The notes beneath the pieces were generated by a model. That model saw nothing but the letters and a program-made list of their open reading frames with translations. It ran no database searches and was not told the DNA's origin. Position numbers and translations under genes: made by a program. 64,000 nucleotides of DNA from Setophaga petechia (lineage: Eukaryota > Chordata > Aves > Passeriformes > Parulidae). Position 1 is the stretch's first letter; every line of letters starts with the position of its first letter. The DNA lies in assembly GCA_024362935.1 (NCBI GenBank), contig JANCRA010000014.1:3677001-3741000 (forward strand), given 5' to 3'. Shown one piece after another: positions 1 through 9,009 of this stretch.

Positions 1-231
1 AGAAGTCTCTTTTTCCCTTGTGGGAGCCATTAAAATCATAAAAAATTCCAAATGGCTTTGCCCAAAGAGAATTTTGCAGCCTTGTCTGCCACAGAGACCA
101 GTCCTACAGCCTGGGGAGGGTTCCCAAGGTGGGACACAGAGGTTTTCCTGCCAGGATCAGTTTTTAGGAACACAAAAAGCTTCATGGTGGATGACTCTGA
201 GGCCCATAATACTCAGCACAGTTTTTCCTGT

Positions 232-506
232 TGATTGAAGACTCCTTCTACAGAGAGTCCCATTAAAGAGAAAATCTTTGTCCCAGCCTGATGATTTTTT
301 TCCCAAGGAAATCAGACATTTAACAGCAAAAGGAAGAGTTTTTATGATAACAGGTTTCTGGTTCATTTATTGAGTAAAGACTCCTTTTACAGAGAGTCCT
401 ATTACAAAGAAAATCCTTGTCCCAAACTGATGACTTTTTTACCATGGAAATCAGATTTTAATAACAACAAAAAAAAGAGTTTTTATGGCAAGAGGTTTCT
501 AATTCA
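232..506. repeat. Two-copy tandem duplication, about 138-bp unit
   Basis: Copies at 232-369 and 371-506 share the order AAGACTCCTTYTACAGAGAG, AAAATCYTTGTCCCA, then GAGTTTTTATG, then AGGTTTCT. They differ by scattered substitutions and a short A-run insertion. No coding content or known element recognised. Confidence 0.85.
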
Positions 507-1500
507 CAGCCCAGGCTAATCAAATGCTAGAGGAAAAGGACTTCTCCAAAATCCCATCTTTACACTCAGTGTCTGTGACAGAAAACAGAACTGTGGTTAC
601 TGAGGAAAGGGAATTTCATGACAAACCCCAGAACTATTTCTGCTCTCTTGAAAGAGACAGTCTGGGACATCCTCCCATCCTTCTTTATTTCCCTGCTCTG
701 CCAGCAAAGCCCCAGTGTTCACCCTGCCCCACTAATGACTTTGCATTTCAGACCAGGCTCATCCCCTCCCTCCAGACTGGACAGAAAATCTTCCTTTTCA
801 GTGCACAATTCTTCCCTTTCAGTGCACACACCAAGTCTGCAGCCAGCAGCATTGATCATTCCATTATCACTCTGTTATACTTAATTTCCTCTTCATCTTT
901 CCAGTCAAACTCCATCCCAGACCCCATCAATAGTGCTGGCAACACCCTGATGGATTGCCCTGGCTCTGGCATGCTGCAGGTACCCTGCAAAAATTGCTTT
1001 TGTGTTGCCCCAGCACCACTGAGCTCTCCTAAACTGTTCAGAGCAGAAAATTAACAAGAGCATTGTGATTTTTAAATGCTCTGATGTGACTTTGCAACAG
1101 GCACTGAACTGGTGCACCAGGCAGTTTGACAAAGCAGCAGAACTGTGCCAGTTTGGGGACTCTGACAGGAGCAAAATCAGCTTTAGGAGCCACCTGGGCA
1201 GCTCCTCAGTGCCAGGGGATCCTGCCCAGGGATGGGAACCCCAGGGGTTGCCAGGGCTCCCCACTCTGAAAAAATGAAGGCAGAAAAATTGAACTTGAGA
1301 AATTTTGTGAGATGAAGCAGCTCTGTCATCCTCTGAGAGCAAAGGAGCTTTTGGGGAAGAATGTCCCTGGAGTTCCTCCTGATGGGGGCAGTGATTTCCT
1401 GTGGAAAAGCTGCCATTGGCTTTGGTTTAAAGGATAAAAAACCCCTTTTCCTTCTCCTTTCCAGATCCAACCAAACCAGCAGCACTTTCCTCATCCACAG

Positions 1501-2055
1501 CCCAACCAAGGGTTCCACCAGCCCCAGAAATCACAATACTGAACACAGTGGACATTTGGGATTATAAGAAATGCCAGTTAAGAAATTAAATTAATCTCAT
1601 CTGCTCATTTTTTTCTGTTCACAGCCAGATGTTCTCAGGTACCTGATTTCAGAGTTTATCTGAGTGCAGACTGCATTAAGAGCAGCCCATGGCAGAGCAG
1701 CTCTGCAGCACAACCTGTGACCCTTCCTTCCCTTTGTGTGTGAGGATTTTGTCCCTCACATTTGGCTGAGCTGGCTCAAGTATTCGCATTATTCACATTA
1801 TTGAAAACAAAACCCAACCCAAGAGGGCCCAACCAAGGGTCCCACTGGCCCCAGAAATCACAATACTGAACACTGTGGACATTTGGGATTATAAGAAATG
1901 CCAATTAAGAAATTAAGTACGTCTCATCTGCTCATTTTTTTTCTGTTCACAGCCAGGATGTTCTCAGAAACCTGATTTCAGAGTTTATCTGAGTGCAAAC
2001 TGCATTAAGAGCAGCCTGTGCTCAATTATTCACATTATTCACATTATTGAAAACA
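1501..2055. repeat. Two-copy direct duplication, period about 327 bp
   Basis: Segments from 1501 and 1828 both begin CCCAACCAAGGGT. Both contain AATCACAATACTGAACAC, TGGACATTTGGGATTATAAG and CTGATTTCAGAGTTTATCTG, and end with ACATTATTGAAAACA. The first copy holds about 90 bp absent from the second. Identity is high, suggesting a fairly recent event. Function unknown. Confidence 0.85.
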
Positions 2056-2867
2056 CAGCAATACGACACAAAATGAACAACACTCACTGAGATGTTTAAG
2101 GCAAAAAAGAGCACGTTTATTTCTTGATTTGGACATTTCTAGAATTCCAAAAGTGACCATGGATTGGAGGATGAAATTGCACTTCTCCAACCACACTGGT
2201 CAAACCAACAATTCATTAATTCTCTCCTTTTCCAGAAAGGAATGCAAAACAATCATTATTTACATGAACAGTGTGTGAGAAACTGCATTAAAAAATGTAA
2301 ATATCAGAAGGCTGAGAAGGACTTCAGACGAGCAGGGTGACACAGCTCTGTCATTGTCCCTTCTCCTGGCCAGCTTTCCTTGCTGGTTTCCACACTGTCC
2401 ATTTGTTTTCCAAATTTCCCCTCTTTCCATCTCCAAAAGGTGCCTTTCTCCTGCTTTTATAGAGTTGGAACTGGTGGGACACATTTCAAATTTCCGTGAG
2501 AAAAAACATTTCAACCACCCTTTATTTTATTTCAGTCTGAGATGTGTAGCTGGAAATTCCTGGTTGATTTGCTAAACTTCTTTTAAGTCAATAACAGAGG
2601 GGGAAAAATCTTAATGGAGCAGGCACTGAGAATAATTAGCCATTCTCCTCCACACATGAAGTATTTATAATCAAATCATCCAGCTTTGTCTAGCCAAAGC
2701 AGCAGAAATGCCAATGGATTCTAGAAGAGATATTCATGAAATGTCACCCTTTAAATTTTCATCTAATTCTGGGTAGATTGTTAGCATTCAAGAGATAAGA
2801 CCTACCTAAGCTTAACTGCTCATCCAGAAGAAAGCAAGAAGTAAAATAAAGGAACATTTTAATATCG

Positions 2868-3110
2868 TGCCTAAAAAAAAAGAAAAAAAAACCCCAAAAG
2901 TAATAAAACAAAAGTAATAAAATAAAAAGTAATAAAACCAAAAGTAATAAAAGAAGTAAAATAAAACAAAAAGTAATAAAAAACAAAACAAAATGTAAGA
3001 AATTGAACAATTAATGAGTTATTATTTAAAATAAATAATTTTAAATAATAAAATTTTTATTAATAAATAATAAAATTTGAAATTTTTTATTTATTAAAAT
3101 AAATAATTAA
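2868..3110. repeat. A/T-rich simple repeat, AAAAGTAATAAA-like
   Basis: A low-complexity run of AAAAGTAATAAA words grades into an AT-only tract with TAATAAAATTT. It lies about 230 bp upstream of the HSBP1 promoter island. Open frames here are phenylalanine/leucine artefacts. Confidence 0.85.
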
Positions 3111-3339
3111 TTTTTCTTTGTGTAAAGAAATCAGGACTTCAGGAACCAAACTGTGTATATTAAACAGAGACAACAGCAGTCATTCAAACAAAAATTTATC
3201 ATCCTTAGAGCAGAGAAGCTCTTTACATAGAATAATTTAGCACCACGCTCATACAGCAATAACCAAGAGAAGACAGAAGGCTAATTAATAAGAGATCAAC
3301 ACAATTTTCATCCGAAATGTCGAAATAATGAAAAACTTT

Positions 3340-3477
3340 AATTGTTGTGCCTGTCCGTGGACTACCGGGGCTGCCACAGGACTACATTTCCCACAATGCC
3401 GCGGGGCGGGCGCTCTCGCGAGATCTGGCGGAAGCGGCGGGGCGTGGCCCGGAAGTGGAGCCGCCGCCGGAGCCACC
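3340..3477 (+). promoter_or_regulatory. HSBP1: HSBP1 CpG-rich TATA-less core promoter and 5'UTR
   Basis: A sharp GC/CpG-rich island sits in AT-rich surroundings immediately before the HSBP1 start codon and continues into intron 1. Three recognisable housekeeping-promoter motifs occur in order. ACTACATTTCCCACAATGC at 3381-3399 closely resembles the ZNF143/STAF site. A perfect palindromic TCTCGCGAGA lies at 3414-3423 (the motif associated with Kaiso/BANP binding). An ETS/GABP-type CCGGAAGTG lies at 3449-3457. There is no TATA box. The start codon is in a near-ideal Kozak context (GCCACCATGG, 3472-3481). Expected behaviour, by analogy, is broad constitutive expression with dispersed starts between the ETS site and about 3470. 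The exact start site is inferred. Confidence 0.8.
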
Positions 3478-5447
3478 ATGGCCGAAACCGACCCCAAGAG
3501 CGTCCAGGACCTGACGGCCGTGGTGAGGCCCGGGCCGGGCTGCGGGGGCTGCGGAGAGCCGGGGAAGGAGGGAAAACCCGCTTCTGGATGGGGTTTGGAG
3601 CGGCTGCTCCGCGGGAGGGGTCGCTGGCCGTGGCAGGGGGTGGGAGGAGAGGGGGCTCTCATCACAACCCGTTCTGTGACCTCACAGAATCCCCCTTGAT
3701 TAACGGGGCCTTGGAGGTTAACGGGGCCATGGAGGTTAACAGGGCCATGGACGTTAACAGGACCATGGACATTAACGGGGCCATGGAGGTTAACAGGACC
3801 ATGGAGTTTAACGGGGCCATGGACGTTAACAGGACCATGGACGTTAACAGGACCATGGACATTAACGGGGCCATGGAGGTTAACAGGGCCATGGAGTTTA
3901 ACAGGGCCATGCAGGTGCTGTCCAGGCTTTGGTCCAGGCTGGGGAGGCGGCCGGGTTCTAGATCTTACAAATGTTTCCTGTAACACCACGTTATATATAT
4001 ATTAAAGTAGCAAAATATATAATATATGTATATTATATATAATATACATATTCATATATTTTACCTCTAGGTGTAACTGTACTGCAGGGGTTTGAGCTTA
4101 GCAGTGAAAGAAAGGTGGAGTTGTTCTATGAGATTGGGTAACAGCCTCTGAAGGAAACAAACCATTTCTTTTTTATCCCTTTCTGTTAGGTGCAGACGTT
4201 GCTCCAGCAAATGCAGGACAAGTTTCAAACCATGTCTGACCAAATAATTGGAAGAAATATCCTTTTCTAAACTCAGATGGGGGCAGCATTACAAGTGTCA
4301 CCAAATCTGTTGGCCAGTGGGGTTTGTAAGATAAATTTGAAGTGGCCATAAGTGTTTGCTCAAAGCTGTAAGGATAAAAACAATTAAACCAGGGGAGTTT
4401 TGGACACTTGTAGGGGAATATTATCATTTGGGGCTGGGAAAGGAGGGACCTGGAGCTGAAAGGAGGGACCAGAGGAGGCTCCAGGGTGATCAGAGGATGG
4501 AGCAGCTCTGCTGGAGGAAAGGCTGGGAGAGCTGGGAATGTTCACCTGGAGAAGAGAAACTTCAGGGTGGTTTAATTGTGACCTGAAGGGAAATGGGACT
4601 GTTTATACGAGCCTGGAGTGACAGGACAGGGGGAATGGGCTCAGATTGAGGAGAGCAGGCTGAGATGGGATTTTGGGAATCAGGAATGGCCCCTGTGAGC
4701 GTGCTGAGAGCCTGGCACGGCTGTGGCTGACCCTGGCAGTGCCCAGGGTGGGCTGAGGGGGGCTCTGAGGGCCCTGCTGAGGCTGGTGTCCCTGTCCGTG
4801 GGCTGTCCCTGTCCCTGAGCTGTCCCTGTCCCTGAGCTGTCCCTGGGCTGTCCCTGAGCTGTCCCTGTTCCTGGGCTGTCCCTGTCCCTGTTGTCCCTTG
4901 ACCCCCGGGCATTTAATGACATGAGCTGTCCCTGAGCTGTCCCTGTTGTCCCTTGACCCCTGGGCAGTCAATGACATGAGCTGTCCCTGGGCTGTCCCTG
5001 AGCTGTCCCTGTCCCTGGGCTGTCCCTGTTGTCCCTTGACCCCCGGGCAGTCGATGACATGAGCTGTCCCTGTCCCCGAGCTGTCCCTGTCCCTGAGCTG
5101 TCCCTGAGCTGCCCCTGGGCTGTCCTTGGGCTGTCCTTGTCCCTGTGCTGTCCCTGAGCTGTCCCTGTCCCTGGGCTGTCCCCAAGCTGTCCCTGTTGTC
5201 CCTTGACCCCCGGGCAGTCGATGACATGAGCTGTCCCTGTCCCTGTGCTGTCCCTGAGCTGTCCCTGGGCCGTCCCTGAGCTGTCCCTGTCCCTGGGCTG
5301 TCCCTGTTGTCCCTTGACCCCCGGGCAGTCGATGACATGAGCTGCCGCATCGATGACCTGGAGCGCAACATCGCCGACCTCATGATGCAGGCGGGCGTGG
5401 AGGAGCTCGAGGGGGAGAACAAGACCCCGGCTTCCAACAAGGGCTAA
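3478..5447 (+). CDS. HSBP1: HSBP1, heat shock factor-binding protein 1 (spliced, 3 coding exons)
   Basis: Coding segments join(3478-3522, 4190-4256, 5329-5447) give 231 nt, i.e. 76 aa plus TAA, the usual family length. HSBP1 is a small nuclear coiled-coil protein known to bind the trimerisation domain of HSF1 and dampen the heat-shock response; it is also reported to act in WASH-complex assembly. The start [15 protein letters not shown] and the core [12 protein letters not shown] and [11 protein letters not shown] are recognisable family sequence. Hydrophobic heptad positions run V9, L12, V16, L19, M23, F27, M30, I34, M41, I45, L48, I52, L55, with an acidic VEELEGEN near the C-terminus. Exon 1 ends at a GTGAGG donor; exon 2 starts after TTCTGTTAG; the exon 2/3 junction splits the Ile38 codon (A|TC). 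Cys43 and the C-terminal TPASNKG differ from the mammalian protein as I remember it. If intron 2 were retained, translation would stop four codons after Arg37. Only the joining is inferred; the reading frame fits exactly. Confidence 0.96.
3696..3915. repeat. 18-bp minisatellite in HSBP1 intron 1
   Basis: About 12 head-to-tail copies of an 18-mer of the form GTTAACAGGGCCATGGAC. Variants are GTTAAC/ATTAAC/TTTAAC, GGG/GGA and GAG/GAC. Each consensus unit holds two palindromic hexamers, GTTAAC and CCATGG. Because the unit is a multiple of three and lacks stops, it generates long open frames on both strands that are not genes. It lies about 180 bp after exon 1. Confidence 0.9.
3990..4062. repeat. 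TA-rich microsatellite in HSBP1 intron 1
   Basis: Imperfect TATATA/ATATAAT tract downstream of the 18-bp minisatellite. It is simple sequence with no other feature seen. Confidence 0.8.
4480..4690 (+). mobile_element. CR1 LINE fragment in HSBP1 intron 2
   Basis: The sequence around 4486-4640 (GGTGATCAGAGGATGGAGCA, AGGAAAGGCTGGGAGAGCTG, then CCTGGAGAAGAGAAACTTCA) matches the well-known CR1 3' region in sense orientation. It is 5'-truncated and diverged, with no ORF2 coding capacity. Confidence 0.75.
4786..5309 (+). repeat. Minisatellite of CTGTCCCTG units carrying duplicated 3' splice-site modules
   Basis: GC-rich tandem array built from GAGCTGTCCCTG / GGGCTGTCCCTG words. At four places a longer module interrupts it: TGTTGTCCCTTGACCCC, then GGGCAG, then TCGATGACATGAGCTG. 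This module is the branch site, acceptor and first 16 bases of HSBP1 exon 3. TCCCTTGAC lies at 4894-4902, 4949-4957, 5032-5040 and 5199-5207. Acceptor AG is present at 4966-4967, 5049-5050 and 5216-5217, but the first copy reads CATT and has lost it. The array abuts exon 3, so the repeat grew out of the intron-exon boundary. Confidence 0.93.
5310..5330 (+). promoter_or_regulatory. HSBP1: Authentic 3' splice site of HSBP1 intron 2
   Basis: Branch-site-like TCCCTTGAC (5310-5318), acceptor AG (5327-5328) and exon start TCGATGAC. This is the last of five near-identical copies and the only one followed by the conserved exon 3 coding sequence (CGCATCGATGACCTGG) rather than by the CTGTCCCTG repeat. 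Confidence 0.85.
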
Positions 5448-5471
5448 AGTAAATCCTGCCTTTGGAACAGA

Positions 5472-6040
5472 CCCCTGGGAGTTTGGGATTGCTGGCTGGG
5501 ACACACCCAGGGAGCTGCTCCTTGGTTTGGGGGCTGCTCTGAGAGAGGGAGCACGGCCAGGGAGGGGAATGGAGCACCAGGAGCTGCTGAGGGGGCTCAG
5601 CCTGCAGAAAAGGAGCCCAGGGGGCCCTTGTGGCTCTGCACAGCTCCTGACAGGAGGGGACAGGCTCTGCTCCCAGGGAACAGCAGGAGGATGAACAAAG
5701 CCCTGGGCATTTGGAATTGCTGACTCTAACACAGAGGGAGCTGCTCCTTGGTTTGGGGTCTGCTCTGTGGGATTGTGCTGGGGAGAGAGAGAGAGAGGGA
5801 GAGAGCACGGCCAGGGAGGGGAATGGAGCACCAGGAGCTGCTGAGGGGGCTCAGCCTGCAGAAAAGGAGCCCGGGGGGCCCTTGTGGCTCTGCACAGCTC
5901 CTGACAGGAGGAGAGGGAGCAGCCTCAGGCTGGGTCAGGGCAGGCTCAGGGTGGACACCAGGAGGGAATTCTCCATGGAAAAGGCACTCAGGCTTTGGAG
6001 CAGCTGCCCAGGTGGAGCCCCAGGGCTGCTGAGGAGTCCC
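5472..6040 (+). mobile_element. CR1 tail, partly tandem-duplicated, in HSBP1 intron 3
   Basis: Two copies of an approximately 200-bp segment, from 5472 and from 5701 (period about 229), share GGGAGCTGCTCCTTGGTTTG and CAGCCTGCAGAAAAGGAGCC. The second continues into sequence typical of the CR1 3' region (ACACCAGGAGGGAATTCTCC, then GGAGCAGCTGCCCAGGTGGA). Sense orientation. The second copy has gained a short GAGAGAGA tract at 5786-5806. Confidence 0.75.
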
Positions 6041-6429
6041 TCAGCTGTAAATTCCTCAGCAGTGCCTCCTCCCAGCTGTGTGGGAGGGCACTCAGGCATG
6101 AGGCAATCCATGTCCCAGGGCACTGCTCCCTGGAGGAAGGCAGTTCACCTCTCAGTAAATCTCTGTTCTATTATATATTCTATTATATATTCTTCTTTCT
6201 GATTGCCCACTTGCCCCTGTATTACAGTGGGCCTGTGTTTGGCACAGATATGTTCTTGCTTTTTAAGGTGTCTATTTTTGTGTTAAAAATGTTAAAAACA
6301 CAAATTATTACTGGCTTTGTTGCCCTCAGTGTCATTTCCATGAGTCTGAACCCCACAAATGAAAATCTCTGCTTAGCATCATTCTCTTAATTCCCAGTAA
6401 TCTCTTTTCTTACTATTTTTCCCCAACAG

Positions 6430-6690
6430 GTTGCCAGCAACTCAAGATAAGTCATGGAAGATTACTATTTCTTTTTTTTTTTTCAAATCCTTGGAATTAA
6501 AAAATGGCTTTTTGCAACTCCAGTGTGTGAAAGCATTTTTATATTGTTACAGAGCTTGCATTCCTAATGTACATTGTATAGTTGGGGTAGGGTAGTTTCT
6601 ATTTTGATTTTGTGTACTGTAATTTCACTTTTTGAATTCTTGTAACGAGGATCACTTGGTTGTGTTATTAAAACACAGATCTTATGGATC
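6430..6690 (+). other. HSBP1: HSBP1 terminal exon, 3'UTR
   Basis: Exon 3 ends one base after the stop codon at a GTAAAT donor (5449). A pyrimidine-rich acceptor, TATTTTTCCCCAACAG, ends at 6429, so the last exon is wholly untranslated. The joined sequence after the stop (TAAAGTTGCC) resembles the start of the mammalian HSBP1 3'UTR as I remember it. ATTAAA at 6667-6672, followed by T/GT-rich sequence, is a plausible proximal poly(A) signal. AATAAA at 6918-6923 and at 7751-7756 (the latter followed by TTGTGTGTGTT) could serve longer isoforms ending near 6945 or 7775. The 3' end is therefore uncertain. Confidence 0.7.
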
Positions 6691-6945
6691 TCAACTCCTG
6701 GGTGCATTTTTTTGTGGAGTCACTTTTTTCTCTTTCCTGTACTTTTGTAGATGTTTCATGTTTGATAGCTCAGCATTTAGTGACTCCCTCCAAATGGGAA
6801 CCTTGCCTTGTGAGTTTGTGAGTGAAGCACAAGATTGAAACTTAATTAATTGCATTAATTGTAGCTCTGAGCATCAGGCACTCCCTAGTTGAGGATTGTG
6901 TTGTGTTTCATCCATGTAATAAAGGTGATTTTTGGAAACAAGAGA

Positions 6946-9009
6946 CAGTGAGCATCAAAACCATCTCTCCTGCTGCTGGTGTTCCCTGAGCTGTGTTCCT
7001 GGAGCACCAAGGAGATGCAGACTGACCATGAGAGACACCTGAGCAGCCACTGCCACCCCAGCTGTGACACCAGGAGCTGCCCACAGAGCAATCTCACCGT
7101 GGCACTGAAGGTTTTTAACGTGTCCTCTGGCTTCACCTTTGATCCATAACTGGATTGAAGGGGTGGGATTGATGGACAGAGCAGGGATGGGGTTGTGTGG
7201 GGTTTTCAGTGGCAATCACTGCCTTGTTGGACACAAGTTTGCTTGCAAAGCAGTGATACATGAACAAAAAATGAGAGAATCCAGGTAGATTTTTAAAGCC
7301 TTGCTTCTCTCGGAACGACAACTTCAAAATATTTGATATTTTTTTTTTAGTTTGCTTTTCTAATCATACCCACATCTTTGGGCCTGGAGTGTGTATTTAT
7401 TACATTTTGGCCATGGAAGGTGTGTTTGGGAGAGTCTGAACTGTCACTTGTGAAGAAAAATGACCAATGTCAGCCATTCCTGACAATCACTGCAATGCTC
7501 CTCCAGCTTCAAATGCAAATTTCAGCAAGCACTGGTGGCAGGCAGCAGGTGCACCACCCTTCAGGTGCTCCTTCAGTGCCACCCAATTAGCACTTGAGTG
7601 CTGTGAAGGCAATATGACAGGTCATTTTTCCAAACTCACTGTAATAAAAGCTCCTAACAACGGGGGAATTTTGTGAACATGAGAAATGTATCAATATATA
7701 CTTGTAATACCAGCCTTAGGTCCTTTGTAATGTCATTTCAAAAAAATTCTAATAAACGGTTATGTGGTAACAAAGAGGCAGCTTGTGTGTGTTACAGCAC
7801 AATTAGCATAAATATATAATTTTATGGGAGATTATATTTAGTTGTGAGTTATAAAAAGACTTTAGCATACACTTTAGCACAGGAAAGTCTAAAAATCCAG
7901 GTGTGCTCTGTGTAATAAAAAGGTGATGATTCGTGCCCTGGCAGATCTGGACTTTAGCTGCTAATCAGAATTTAGGAAAAATATTAATTAGAAATAGTAA
8001 TAGTAATAATATAAAATTTATATAATTATATAATAAATAATTGTAATAAATTATTAATTAGAATACAGAAAAGCATATTAAAGTGGATAATCATTTTGTA
8101 TGTTAACAGCAGTGCTGGGTTTGAGTTAAGACCTGAGAACTGAGAAATATCACAGTAGCTGTGTGGCCTGTGTGTTTTTACCTGGGCAACACAAATAAAT
8201 TTGACATTGCTGTTTCATCTCTTCTGCTTTCCTAATTCCTGTCTTTCTAGCAGGAATGTTACTCTGGACAGAGGAACAGCATTCTAATAAAAGCATATTT
8301 TAAACACTTCTGCCTACTGATAACGATCCAGAGCTGTGATATCCTTAAGAGGATTTTTCAGTTAATCTCTGCCCTAAAGACAATGTACAGTAAGTAAGAC
8401 TGCAGCTTTCAGCCAGCAGCATCTGGTGCAGGCACTGAATGAGGCTGGAGAGAGGCAGTGACACACTGACCTGTGACCCTCACCCCAGGCAGGAGCCAGC
8501 TCTGGGGCCTCCCCTCCCTCAGGGCCAGGCAGGTGTCACTGTGCTGTCATCCTGCCACAGGGGTTCCATGCTGACATCTCCTTATTGCAAAGGTTTCATA
8601 CCTCTGACTTTTCTTGGTGTTTGTCATGGGCAGCTCCTCAGAGCACTGACTCCTTCTCCTTCACAAAGCAGCCACCTGATTCCAGTTCCCTTCTCAGCCA
8701 GCCACCCCACTCTTCTATAGCATCTTCATCTCACTGGTTACACCTGTGGCCTGTTAAAGTCAGGCCTGTCCCTAATCTTTGATAATTGGCCCAGCTGCAG
8801 CTCCTTAGGGCTAAGATTACTTCCTACACCATCTTTATTTTCTTACATTCTATCCCCCCCATATCACTGCCTGCTGTGGGACACAGGAATTGTTGTGCTC
8901 CATCCTGCCACTCTGGTTTTGGCAGGGAGCCTTTGTGCCAGCTGATGTTTCCTGTCCTCCTTTAAATTTACCCTCTTAACACCCCCAGGAAAGTCCCCTT
9001 GGTTCCCTT
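6946..9009. other. HSBP1 3' flank
   Basis: AT-rich sequence with no recognised exon. It contains possible distal HSBP1 poly(A) signals (6918, 7751) and a short AT-rich simple tract near 7980-8060. Around 8700-8870 there is diverged repeat-like sequence that I could not assign. Confidence 0.4.

Larger units (their letters stand above)
507..3339. other. HSBP1 5' flank, no gene recognised
   Basis: Apart from the duplications and A-rich tract listed separately, nothing coding was recognised. In mammals the 3' end of CDH13 lies a few kilobases upstream of HSBP1 on the same strand, so a CDH13 3'UTR could in principle fall here, but I see no cadherin exon. Confidence 0.4.
4257..5328 (+). other. HSBP1: HSBP1 intron 2, predicted U12-type (AT-AG) intron
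   Basis: The frame-correct junction forces the intron to begin with ATATCCTTTTC at 4257, which matches the U12-class donor consensus (A/GTATCCTTT). There is no GT at the boundary. The 3' end carries TCCCTTGAC at 5310-5318, one base from the U12 branch-site consensus TTCCTTRAC. The presumed branch A at 5317 is 11 nt before the acceptor AG (5327-5328), inside the 10-16 nt spacing typical of minor introns. There is no polypyrimidine tract of the major-spliceosome kind between branch site and AG (CCCCGGGCAG). The intron also contains a CR1 fragment and the splice-site minisatellite. Confidence 0.85.

Noticed and set aside
3285..3989. 234-codon minus-strand and 213-codon plus-strand ORFs across HSBP1 exon 1
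   Set aside because: They run through the 18-bp minisatellite, whose length is a multiple of three, giving Pro-Val-His-Gly and Asn-Gly-Ala-Met repeats. They overlap the real promoter and exon.
4968..5233. Extra copies of the exon 3 start as real alternative mini-exons
   Set aside because: They have acceptors but no convincing donor of either class after them, and reading on meets stops. More likely decoy acceptors than exons.
4562..5831. Long minus-strand ORFs (116 to 287 codons) rich in Gly-Thr-Gln-Asp
   Set aside because: Translation of the CTGTCCCTG minisatellite in HSBP1 intron 2, antisense to the gene.
7600..7775. Separate gene 3' end suggested by repeated AATAAA
   Set aside because: No upstream coding exon other than HSBP1; better explained as distal HSBP1 poly(A) sites or chance in AT-rich DNA.
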